DNA from: Oryzias latipes
Lineage: Eukaryota > Chordata > Actinopteri > Beloniformes > Adrianichthyidae
Reading direction: 5' to 3'
Assembly: GCF_002234675.1 (NCBI RefSeq)
Contig: NC_019879.2
Span: 24,671,855 to 24,735,854, forward strand
Length of the DNA stretch: 64,000 nucleotides
The notes below the pieces were generated by a model. That model was not told the DNA's origin. It ran no database searches and saw only the letters and a program-made list of their open reading frames with translations. Of the stretch, positions 1 through 12,400 are shown piece by piece. Both the position numbers and the translations under genes were made by a program. Numbering within the stretch: position 1 is the first letter of the stretch; each line of letters begins with the position of its first letter.

Positions 1-573
1 AAATGTGGATTCACAGTTTGAATTGTGTTTTGAATTGTGTTCTTCTTTTCTGAATCAGAATCATGTTTATTGTCCTATGCAAAACTTACACTGATATACG
101 AAATGTCGTTCCAGTACAACCTGAACAATAGTGATGGGTAGATGAGGCCTCGTGAATCGTTTCGACACATTGCCCAAACTGTCTTGATACTGTGTCGATA
201 CTGTGTCACTTAATACTGCCTCCTGCTGGACCAAAAATATCACTGCAGGCAACCCAGTTTTGAGAAATTCTGCTGATATACTTATTACATTTAATCTAAA
301 CACAATATTTGTCAACATAGTTCCTCGTTCCCATCTCTCGCACTAATGCCCCAGCATTGAGGAAGTGATTTTAAATTTCACAGTTCTGCAGAACAAATGC
401 TACATTTAACCTCCAAAATATAAGATGATTTATTTCAAATAAGAGTCCGTTTGAAATGGATTTGTATTCTGTTGGATCAAGCGGAAACCAAGAGGAACGG
501 GGGCCAAAAAGCCAAAAACACTATTAAAACTATTGAATAATTCTACGAACCTCATTAAACAACACATCCAACA

Positions 574-2821
574 TAGGGGTGTTAGAAAAATCGTTTCGGC
601 AATATATCGCGATAGTTCATTTGGCGATACTTGTATCGATTCACAATGCTGCTAGGACGATATTTATTTAATTATTTCTGAGCGTCCTTCAGTGTCTGAC
701 TCTTGTTTTCCACTTCCCCTCTGACCGCTATTTGGCAGTAGAGCACACGACGCATCTTTGAGCAGCAATACACCACACAAGACAACAGGAAGACAGTAGC
801 TAGAGGCAGTTTGTTCTGTTGTTATGAGACATAAACTTCTTAGTTTTTACTTGGGATGAGCACTGAACTGAAACTCTGTGCCACGTTGTTGCCAGCAACA
901 TATGAACATGCGGATTGAGGTGCTTTTTAGCGGCTCAGATAAGAACGAGTGAAGCACTGCAGCTTCACGGTGGCTAATAGTCTAATGCACTTAGCATCAG
1001 CTAAAATTCTATTGGCAAAGTGGGCCAAAGTTCTGCAGAACCTCCAAGCAATGGATTCTAGTTTAGCGACCAGATCGATCAGAGTGATGTGTACAACGCT
1101 CTCAAAAAAAAGGGCAGCATTGTGGCGATGACCATTACTGGTTTACTTCCGTTTGTGTGAGAAAGCCTGGCTGCAGCTGCAGTGCAGGCCGTGATGTAAA
1201 CAAAACATTTTTGACACATTAAGCGTCTCCTTCATCCTGTCATGCTGCTGCATCATCATCACACTTTATTGTTTCTTCAAAGAGTTAGCCCCCCCCCCCC
1301 CCCCCCCCCCCACTTCATTTTTTAAGGACCTGTTTTACGCTCTTTTTGAAAGTATTGGAGAAGCTACATTAAGCAATATTGAAAATAAACAGCACTTCAT
1401 TTCCTTCATCACACTTTAAGATCTTTATTGGTTATGGCACATTCATTCCTTTTTTTTCTTATACTCAAATATATTTTGTTGTGGAAATCAGACAATGTTG
1501 ACTGACTCCTACCTTTCTATACTATATCGGATAAACAAGATGGCGCCGTGAACGGACGCCTGTTGCCAAAGCTCCTGTAATCATGTTTGTAACATGTTGT
1601 AATCTTTTTTTTTTCTTTTTCCTTATTCTTCTCGCCCCAAAGCCGCTGTGTGAGCTGGCGGTCTGAGCTCTGCTCGGAGAAATAGTTCTACCGGGAGACA
1701 CGGTTCTCCTGAGTCCGGCAGCTCGCTAACCCAGAGCGGCAGGACGTATTGCAGTTTGAAGCGTCCCACATGTAACAAAGCATCCTCCGCTCTCCTCAAC
1801 TCAAAACTATAAGTCCGGCTGCTCTGCTCAGAGACACAGTCCGCTTGGTCCACCGGTAGCCGAGCCCGAACCGCACAGAGTCCGGACGTCAGAAGGCACT
1901 CCTCCCCGGCACCCCCCTCGCGAGCTCAGGGAGAGGCGAGGAGCCCACGGGGCGAGGGCAGAGCGCAGAGGAGTCCGCGCTTCGCACCGTGCATCCGCGG
2001 AGCAGCCGGTCGGTCCTGTTTGAGCTCAAAGCTTTCTCTGAAGCACCAAACCATCTATGCATGACATAAACCAGAGCAGTAGTGACACACGATCGGAATA
2101 ACTGTTTACATGAACAACGGTCGGATCAAAAATCGGCATAACCCACCTATCTTGATCGGAAAGAAGTTTTGATCCTAACGAGTCTGACCGGGGCAGAATA
2201 TTCCAAACGGCGTGTTTACATGACGCATTTTTCTTCCAATCAGGCATTCTTTCCGATTACTTTTGTCCATGTAAACGCAGCTAGTGGCTGCAAACATTGA
2301 TGGAGAGGAGGTCACTGAACAAGCTCTTACCCATCATGGACAACCCGGCCGACCCTGTTCTGGACAAACAGTGGAGCTGCTTCTCTAGGATGCTCAGACA
2401 GCTCAGCTCCAAAACTGTCCGACACCGGAAATCCTTCCTACCAAATACGACAACACTTTACAGGGTAGCAGATAACTTTTGCACATTTTTGCACATCTTT
2501 GCTGGTGCTGTCTGTAAATAGCTCTTTAAATTATACAACCTTATGTGTTTACATTCATGTTAACATCTTTTGTTTTTTATATTCTATTTTCTCTTATGTC
2601 TGCTATACTTCTTTTACCGCTACGGTAACAAACAAATTTCCCACGTGTGGGATCAATAAAATATTTCTGATTCTGATTTTAAGTTATGAAAATAAAAGCT
2701 ATTGGCAAAGCAGATTATCAAAATAAAAGCACTATGAATTTGCCTGGGTAAAAGCAAGTTATATATGAGATACAGTTGCATATGTACCGTATCGCCAGAT
2801 TCCTGCCAATACATAACCCTA
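574..2821. mobile_element. hAT-like MITE with an internal LINE insertion
   Basis: It starts TAGGGGTGTTAG and ends with a degraded complement. It is the same family as the element at 39337-40429, sharing the subterminal region with repeated ATCG-type motifs. Alignment between the two breaks at about 1530 and resumes near 2681, where a LINE fragment sits. It contains a 23-base poly-C run at 1289-1311. Confidence 0.65.
1531..2680 (+). mobile_element. LINE-like fragment nested in the hAT-like MITE
   Basis: It starts with an AAGATGGCGCCGTG-type 5' region. Near the end it encodes a short peptide (2297-2520) resembling the 3' end of fish non-LTR polyproteins (a HRKSFLP-type motif). It closes with a TGGGATCAATAAA tail and TCTGATTCTGATT. 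The middle is deleted and no reverse transcriptase remains. The clade is not assigned. Confidence 0.5.
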
Positions 2822-3439
2822 AATTAACACCTTATGTAAAGATTCGGTAAAAAAATTTAAATAAAAAAAGCCAAACACAGGTGGGCGAGGAAAACAGGGG
2901 CGCACGAGTTCGAGAATTTTTCAACAGCTGGAAGCTGGGCGCGCAACCGAGGCATCAAAAATGTTTTTTTCCTTCTACTCTGTTAAACTCACCGCTAGAC
3001 TGATTTAGCGCACAAGTGACAGAAAAATAGCTTAAAGACTCATGATAAAACTAACTAAAACCCACCAAATTGACGCGGAAACTGACCAAATCAAATTTTC
3101 TCCGCAAAATCTACATCAAACCCACCCATTTGAGTGGAAGTATAATGTGGCAACACTGCTGGTAGACGCGCCTTCTTGTTTGGCTCCTCTGTGACACACA
3201 GACACAGTGGCTATATCTGTCACATGACCTCTCCTAAAGTGAATCTACTTTAGGAGCTCGACATGCAAGCTGACGCGTCGGTGTTGCTGGACCCATCACT
3301 ACTGAACATCAGAGATACAACAGAAATACACACATACAGTTCAAAGTTGACTGAGGCACAGTCACGTTAGGTGCACCTTTTGTATTTACTCTTTATTAAA
3401 CATTCCTGTAAGTTTAACCAGATTTACTTCTCTAAACAG

Positions 3440-6400
3440 AAGAACCACGAACAATTTAGCAATAAAACTTGATGAATACTGGAAGGAGATGCAGCACAGG
3501 AGGAAAAAAGAAAACCCAAACAACTCCATACCGGTGGAGGACACCATGTAGGTATAATCTGCTCTGACTGGCACCTTGTAATCATGGAAAGTAGTTGAAC
3601 CAAACTGACTCTTCAGGAAGCGACCGGACCAGAACTGGGTGCAGTGTGATGGCTGCCTGAAGTGGCGCAGAGTCCCAGATGGGATTGATTGCAAGAAGCT
3701 GCCGGATGAATGGTTCTGCCGGATGAACCCGGACCCTCAGTTCAGGTAAAATGATGTTAGTCTTCTTGATTTTGGTTTGATACTTTGGAAATATTGAAAG
3801 TCTTACTTTTGGCCACTTGCTCCTAATTGAATTAGTTGTGTATAGTTAAGAAAACGCTCTTCAAAAAAAGGTCTCATGTTGAGTGACAACCAGGCTACAT
3901 GGAGAAGATGCAAGAACTTTTCTTGACCTTAAGAAAAACAGCAACTCCCATTAATTAAGCTCCAGCTGACCCACGGCGAAGCACGGCTGTCATGCTGACC
4001 CAGCCGTCGCCCAGCGGGATCCTCGGTTCTCCTTCCTCCGCGGAGCTCGGCGGCTGGCTGCTGAGCGCTGGCATAGACCCAGCCGTCCCCCAGCACCTGG
4101 GTCCGCTCCAGCCGCGGGGAATGTGTTGATCTAATATATTTTTTCAAATGTTAACGCATATGATTTATAAAAAAGGTGCTCAATAGCCCTGGACCTATTG
4201 TCCTGCTACAACAAAGATGATTTTCCTGCCAACAGACCGTCAGCAGCCGTCTCGCTGCATGTCTGCATTTAAAGCACGAAGAGAACGTTTCTCATTAAAA
4301 TGCAGAATAAAACAGAAACATTTTTCTTTAGAAATGCATTTGTAGTTCACTCTGTGTTAATATAAAACTTTTGTCACAATTGAACGTTTATCAGAAGAGT
4401 TATTGAAGCAGGAAGTCCGAATCTGTGAAGATCATTCTAACTTTACAAAGTCCTCTGAATCCTGCACTCTGGTTTTAGTTTTGACACAAGTGAATGTGTC
4501 AGAATTCAGAGCGCAGTTGTAGCGCACTTGTGATTTGCGCCAGCAGATTCGAGCACACGCAGAAGCACATTTGAGAAGTTGTAATCACAGATTTGAAGTC
4601 TTAACTCTAAATGAACACATGCAAATGGGAATTTGTTTGTTCACAGCAGAAGATTTTTACACACAGATGCAGATTTTTGGTGTGCAAGTTCTCACATTCT
4701 ATATTACAAGTTCTCAGATCAAATCAACAAGTGCGTTCTTTTTGGAGCATATTTACCTTTATAACTGTGATTTGGACAGCAGAGAGCTTGTTCAGGAAAT
4801 CAAGAACTTGCCTAACTTGCCATCAATGACTCTAAGTCTCCTTGAGCTCATCATTTCCATGTCTGATAAGGATCTATCAGAAATCTATTCTAACTTTTGG
4901 ACTGCTCTCAGGATTGGACTCACCTTGCCAGTCACTGTGGCTCAAGCAGAGAGGAGCTTTTCAAAACTCAAGTTGACCAAGTCATACCTAAGGTCACCAA
5001 TGTCTCAGGAGTGACTCGCTAACCTTGCCGTTGTTAGTATCAATCATTCAGTGGGGGAGCAGATTTTATGGGATGACGAGTTTGCATCAAGGAAGGCTAG
5101 AAAGGTTAGGTTTTAGTTAGTGTTTTCTGTTCTTAATGCAATGGTGCTGGGGTTGGACTCTCTACCACTCTGGAGTTGCTCATGGTGAAAGGCAGCAGGC
5201 TGGTGTGGGCTTACTTATGAGCCCCAATCTCAGCCGCCAAGTGTTGGAGTTCATCTCAGTGGACAAGAGGGTCATGTCCCCCGCCTCCGGTGGTTTCGGC
5301 TTACGGTCCAAACAGCAGTTTGAAGTAACCAGCCTTCTTGGCGTTTCTGGAAGGTGTACTGGAAAGTGCCCCAACAGGGGTCTCCATTGTCCTCCTGGGG
5401 GACTTCAATGCCCACATGGGCAATGACAGTGGCACCTTGAGGGGCGTGATTGCTGATCTGATCTCTGATCTGAACCCAAGTGGTGTTTTGTTATTGGATT
5501 TCTGTGCTTGTCATAGTTCCTCCATAACGAACACCATGTTCGAGAACAAGGGTGTCCATCAATACACCTGGCATCAGGACAACCTAGGCAGGAGGTCAAG
5601 GATCGACTTTGTAGTTGTTTCAGGTGACCGTCAGCCTTGTGTCCGGGAATGGATGAAGTCCGCCCTGAGTACCTCAAGTCTCTGGATGCTGTGGGAGTGT
5701 CTTGGCTGACACGTCTCTACAGCATCTCGTGGCAGTCGGGAAAAGTACCACTGGATTGGCAAACAGGGGTGGTGGATCCTCTCTTTAAGAAGAGGTACCG
5801 GAGGTTGTGTTCCAACTACCCCAGATCCAGGAACAACAGTGCGTTTTCCATCCTGGTCGTGGAACAGTGGACCAGCTCTAGGGTGCTGGAGGGTTTGTGG
5901 GAGCTTGCTCATCCAGTCCATATGTGTTTTGTGGATTTGGAGAAGGAGTTTGACAGCGTCCCCGTATCCTGTGGAGGGTGCTCTGGGAGTATGGGGTCCA
6001 GGGAGCCTTACTGAGGGCTGTCCGGTCTCTGTATGACTGGAGCAAGAGCTTGGTTTGCATTGCCGGTAGTAAGTCAGACCTGTTCCCAGTTCACGTTGGA
6101 CTCTGGCAGGGCTGCCCTTTATCACCAGTTCTGTTCATAGTTTTCATGGACAGAATTTGCAGCAAGGGGCCGGAGGGGGGCTGGTTTGGGGACCACAGGA
6201 TTTCCTCTCTGCTCTTTGCAGATGATGTTGTCCTGTTGGGTTCATTGAGCCAGGACCTCCAGCGTGCATTGGGGCGGTGTGCTGTCGAATGTGAAACGGC
6301 TAGAATGAGGGTCAGCACCGCTAAATCTGAGGCCATGGTTCAGGTTTGGTAGTGACGGATGGATGGCGTTCAGTTGAATTCACAGAAGTGTCATTGTTTG

Positions 6401-9400
6401 AAAATTGATGATGGAGTCTTTGACATATCAAAATACATCTGTGAAGGAAAAAGCCTGGAGCGAGATTTGTTATATTTGAACAATTTCAACATTTCACACA
6501 AAGCCTCTTGCAAATGTGAGTACATGGGCTAGTATCAGTTAGCAACAGGCCAGTGTGAACACTATATGTTAAAAGTGCATTCAAGAACCTGCGTTCAACG
6601 GGTTCTTGAATGGACCACACATGCTCATTGTGGACGTAGTATTAATGTTTCTCCTTTTTGCTCCTTCAGGAGCTGCAACGTAGAGGAGGAGCCAGAAGAC
6701 TCAGATGATGAACAACCATCATATCGCAAAACCTACAAAGAACAGTGAGATCGGTTTCATTTTCAGGAGGGAAATATAAAAAAAATACTTGCATGAATTT
6801 TTAAACAACTTAATTTACTACAGGGAGAGGGAGGACAAGATGAAAAAAGAGAAAATACAACAGGTACACCATCTGCTACTGTGAAGCAGTTTTATTTAAT
6901 TCTGTTATTTAAATGTTTTACTGCTAAAGTTAATATTCAATTCTTTAAATATTTTGAAATGTTTTCTGTTGTAAGGCTCGACAAATTCTTGAACAGCAGG
7001 AGAAGGAGCGTTTTGCTGCGATCGCGGCACAAAACAGCGCTCTCAAAAAGCAACATGACAAGCTGAGACGACAGCTGCGTCAAATGGTACATCTGCTTCA
7101 TTGCTGAAACGCGACCTTTGCATATGCTTTGAATGTACGGTCACAAAAGATGCTTAGATCCGGTGGAAACAAGAACCATTGGCTGCAAAGTTCGACTGGG
7201 GTGAGTGTTGCCAGACAGCAGAGGGTAGAGGCGTGGAAGAGTTTAGCAGAGGTGGCTTTTGTGGTGATGGAGACACTGTCAAATGAGGTTAAACAGGACC
7301 ATGATGTTTGCAGATGACACTGTGATCTTTAGTGGGAACAGGTGGAGGAACATCTAGAGGTGGAGCTTTGGGAAGGAGAAGAATGAAGGTCAGCTCCAGC
7401 AAGACAGCGTATTTGTGTGTAAAGGAACGCATCTCAAGTGGAATAATGAGGTTACAAGGAGCAGAGAGGCAGAAGGTGGAGAACTTTAAGTTCTTAAACT
7501 CAACAGATTATGGAAAAGAGGTGAAGAGTCGTTTGTAAAGTGATTGACAAGTGTCGGCAAGAATGAGAAGAAAAGCATAGAAGACTGGTGAAAGCAGCAA
7601 TGTAGTTGGTGATTTAGAGACAGGAGGCTGAGCTGGAGGTGGCAGAGCTGTTAATGTTTAGGTTCTCTTTGGGATTGACAAGGATGGATACGAACAGGAA
7701 TAATAGGATTTTATAAATTGAAAACGTTCAGGCTTTTAGTCGATTTCTATGGAAATGTTCTTCATCTTAAAATGCAATCTCACAGCATGCATAGAGTAAA
7801 GCTACATACCAGTAAATGTTTTACAGTTGTTTTTTGTGATTTATAACCAAGAATCATATTTAAAACTGTTATTTGAAAGGGATGCCAATAATAAGTGAAA
7901 TAATATAGAAAAATAATATTGAAGAAAAATGAAAAAAAGAAAACCCTGAAAATAATTTCTGTCCAGGCTGCGGTCCAGCTTGGGATGCAACCATTTACTT
8001 TCCCAATGATTCGGTTCACAGTTTTTTTTCAGTCGATACGGTATATGATCTGTGTATTGCAAAGCAACAACATTCACTCATTCATTCAACTTAAAAAAAC
8101 GTTTTTTCCCTTTGGGTTCAGGGGGCTCCTGGAGCCTATCCCGGCCACTCGTGGGCGAAGGCAGGGTACACTCTGGACAAGTCGCTAGTCTGTCGCAGGA
8201 CCATAATCACACACCCATTCACACCTAGGGGCAATTTAGAGTAACCAATTAACCTTTGAAGCATGTTTTTGGACAGTGGGAGGAAGCCGGAGTCACCGGA
8301 GAGAACCCACGCAGGCACGGGGAGAACATGCAAACTCCACACAGAAAGGTCCCCCGTTGATATTCTGTTTCAGGTCCCGGGGGGCCTTCTTGCTGTGAGG
8401 CAAGACCGTTAACCATTGGGTGCAGCCAAAGCAAAAACAAAATATAAAATGTGTGTCGTGTGACACACATTTTGTGACGTGTGACGTAATAAAACAATAA
8501 ATCCTTCTTAAATTTAGCAAAACGCCTGTTTAATACGTTCAATGTAAAGAGACTGGATTGCAGTATGGATGCAATAATTCACTTTCCCTTTGATTCGGTT
8601 CATTGCTGTAACATACAGTTCCGTTTTTGATCCAGAATTGAGTCATCCCCAAATCCAACAGGGTTTTTGTTTTTCAGAACACGCTAGAATTAATTCAGAA
8701 TGTATCACAGAAATATGTTGGTTGGATTTACGGCTTACATCGATGACCAAACGTGTTTAAGATGATCAATAGTTCACAGGGACTCTGTCTCTTGTGCAGT
8801 CTCCTTCTACCTCCTCAAACGTGGGCAGCAGCTCCCTCCAGGAAGGTACTGTGAGGGCTGTGACCCCTCCCCTCAGAACTACTACTATTTCACAAGCGGG
8901 TAAGGAAAGCGCTCCTTGTTCAATCCTTTGATTTTTAAATAGTTTGAAATATTTTTTTTTCTTTGAGCAGCGATGAGTCCTTCCATGAACAACGGACTTC
9001 CAGTGGTTACTGTTGTGTCTTTGGTGTCTGCCAACCCCCCTGCTCTGTGAGTGACTCCTACACTGCAAAAAAAGAAAAGTTGGTAGAACTTAAAATTGTA
9101 AGGCAACAAACTTCGGTAAAATTTTGAGTTAAGGACCGAAACTCAATATTTTAAGTTTTGTGTTTTGGTTGTTTTCAAACTCATTTATCTAAGTTCTTCT
9201 AATTCAGTTGTAAGTTGTATGAACTCAAAAGTTCAAGTTGGATTAACTTTGAATCGTAATTTTGAGCAACTCAGATTTAAGTTACAGTGACCTAAAATGT
9301 CACGTCATCCTAGTTCTGAATCTTAATTTTTCACAACTCATGCTTAAATGTACAAACTTAATTTTTTAGGCTGTAACAACCGTAAATTCCGATTATTGAT

Positions 9401-12400
9401 GGCTTCTCCAAAGGTTGAAATAACTTAAATTTGAGTTTTGAGAGCACCTCTGTTTTTGACTTTGAATACAGCTTCATAATTACACATAGTTTTTACCCTG
9501 CCACATTTCCATATTTCTTTATACAACCTAGATCTTTTCAAGATCATTCGGGCACAGGTGAGTAGTTACTGCTCACCTGCATGTGTGCAGTGGGACAAAT
9601 ATTTAAATTTGTCCATACCCTATGACTACAACAACATGAGGGTCACTTCTCTTCATAGCTCTCTAACTCAAGGTGTGGGAATCAACACTTCCCATGAGTC
9701 TTAGTTGCCATGGGCGGGGCTAAGGCCCGGTTCACCAAAGCATTGTTTACAAAATGGCTGAAGCCCTGGGGGTGTTCCAGAAAGAAGGTTATAGTTACAA
9801 CGGTAAGTTTGTGGCTAAGGACGTTGATAACCTAAGCTTTCAGTTCCAGTGTTTCAGGATATGCCAAGTTGCCATAGCAACTCATGCTCTGAACATAACC
9901 TGGTCTGGAGCAGGTTTAGTTGAAGGTTAGTTTGTTTACAGAGAGGTGAAGCAGCATGGTGTGTCCATTTGAAGATGATTTAGTGGATGAAGAAGCTCAG
10001 ATAATACTTTTTCCACCATGAGAGGGTGATAAAACCACATATGGATGTTGGAAAGATAAACTTTTTTACTTTGATCTAACGTAATTATTTGCTTCAGTTA
10101 AGATAAATATATTTTTTTGTGTAGTCATCTTAAAAATAACATGTAGTTATCAGACAGTTATTTTACTTTCATTCAAATTAATTCAATTAAGTAGGTGTAA
10201 CTTTGATGCTGCTGTTAGATCGGCACCGCAAGGAATTGTGGGATACAACGTACTTTATGTACTTGCTAATACTTATGTCATTAAATAAGAGTTAAAACTT
10301 CTGCAGACACTTCTTAACAAACCACTCAATCAGTGGACATTGCCAACTCCAAAAGTTGGCATTCCCGCATTTCACAATTAAAAAAGATAAGTTCACAGAA
10401 CTTTATCACACTGTAATGAAATACAACTTAGATATATAAGTACAGACAACTCAATAAATAATGTTGAACTGTACGACTACCTTAACTTGCTGAACTGACT
10501 TAAATTGTTGAATTGATTAGTAGAACTTAGATTATATAGTTATTACAACATAAAAGATTTTGTTAAGTCAAAAAATTTAAGTTGGATTTATTACAGTGTA
10601 AGACTGAAGTGTTGATTATGCAGAATATATCTGGATTCCATCTACTGTTTTTGCCCTGTTGGTGCCAATATTTTGTCCTCTTTTAGAATTTTAAAATCCA
10701 GTTTTATGCAGTTATATCAATAGATTTTTTTCCTTTTCTTTTTTGCTCACCTTTCTTGCGTTCGAATTTTCTCACTACTCACTACTTAGAGCAATATATA
10801 GTGTGCTCGCCATTTTTTTAGGCTGTTCAAATCTACAATTCTAACATTTAATGCCCTGATAGTTTCCCAGAAGTCTCTGCAACAAAACTATTTTCCATTG
10901 ATGGTCACTAGATTGGCAAATCTAAAAATACACCAAAATGCATTGCGTTTGGATGATTTACTGTTTGAAATTAATGTATTTAAATGTATTTTTTATAAAT
11001 CATTTAACTTTCAGGATACAGTGGATTTGTAGTCTTCATAAAAGGTTCATATTTATTATTTTTTTTACATCTGCAAATGGATGAGCTGAGCGTAATTCTA
11101 CGTTCACACCGACTGTAACTGACTTATTAAATTTGTGTCTGCTGCCTCTTTTTCGATGCTCCTCAAATTTGCTGCTCAATACTTCTGTTACTGCAGGGGT
11201 TTTGGGAAGCACCCAGGTGCAGAGAGGAGGAGCCAGAAGGTTCCAGGAACACAGGTCTTTAAGAACTGATGAGTCCAAAAATACTAAACAAAATCACTGC
11301 AGCAGGCAGGCAAACTTGAAACTCGAAAACACTTTAAGGACAGAGGAACTCGGGAGCATCAAACAACATCAAAACTATGGATCAGCACAGGAGGAAGGGA
11401 AAGACAGGATTTAAATACATACAGAACAGACGAGACACAGGTGGAAACAATGAGAGCCGATGGGGACTAAAAGTACAACACGAAACAACAGCAAAACAGA
11501 AAGCCTATCAAAATTAAACAGGAACTGAACTCAAAACTATGACAGAAACAAAAGAGAACCAGAACACAAAAGCAAGGAAACTAAAACTGTGACAACTTCT
11601 CCAAAAAATTATTTATAAACCTGAGGCTCCAGTTGCAAGTGGGAGGAGCTACTATTATGTTTAAGCATTGACTGTATATCTCATTTCCAATGCCCAGAAG
11701 ACACAGATGATGTTGAGAGTTCAGGTTTATTTATTTTAAAAAGAGCTTTTTCAAAAGTATTGATACGCACATTTCCATGTCTGAGTTCATGAGGTCATTT
11801 AAAGTCTTTTTTTTCACCTTCTACTCCAAGAGCTGCATCTGAATGACGTCACTTTCAGCAGAGCTTCTGTGTCTCTGTAACCCGGTTTGGTAACTTGCTG
11901 CCCCAAGGACAGAAAAAATAAAAACAAAAATCATAATCTCTCAATGCAAATTAAAAAAATTATCATGAAGACCCACTCCAAACATCTTCTGATCTATTTT
12001 AAAGATCAGTGGCAGGACGGAGAGCATATCTATGTTTGCCATGAATGACATATGACGTGAATAATTAATTCATTCACATAAATTAATTATTGCGTAGGAA
12101 CAAGATATTGTTTTGTGGGAACGAGATATTATTTCGTTCGCACAACTAAATTATTGCGTGGTGGGAACTAGGGACCGGTATCGTTAAGGCTTTAACGGTA
12201 CTACTACTCTTATTGGTACTGCTTATCGATCCGGTATTCTAACAAAACTTTTATCGATACTTTTTGTGGATGAAAAATAAATAAATAAATAACAAATTAA
12301 GAACAAAGTGTTTTATTTCCTCGTTATGCAACAACATTGTTTTCTTTTAACAAAACAATTTACTTTATACATGATAATGTAACAATACAAACCTGGTGGG

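Larger units (their letters stand above)
129..3301. mobile_element. hAT-like non-autonomous element in copy 1 intron 9
   Basis: Inverted ends TAGTGATGGGT and ACCCATCACTA are flanked by an 8-bp direct repeat, CTGAACAA (121-128) and CTGAACAT (3302-3309), as expected for hAT. It contains another hAT-like element (574-2821), which in turn contains a LINE fragment. No transposase frame is visible. The segment before the right end (about 3190-3300) resembles the region just upstream of MORC3 copy 2. Sequence on either side (44-128 and 3310-3385) is also absent from copy 2 and belongs to an older insertion. Confidence 0.7.

Noticed and set aside
1623..1853. GC-rich region 1620-2030 as a CpG-island promoter
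   Set aside because: It lies within a LINE-like insert (AAGATGGCGCCG start), so the GC content is explained by the LINE 5' region.
3386..3694. 102-aa minus-strand frame over copy 1 exons 10-11
   Set aside because: It is the complement of MORC3 coding exons. The same shadow appears at 32461-32751 in copy 2.
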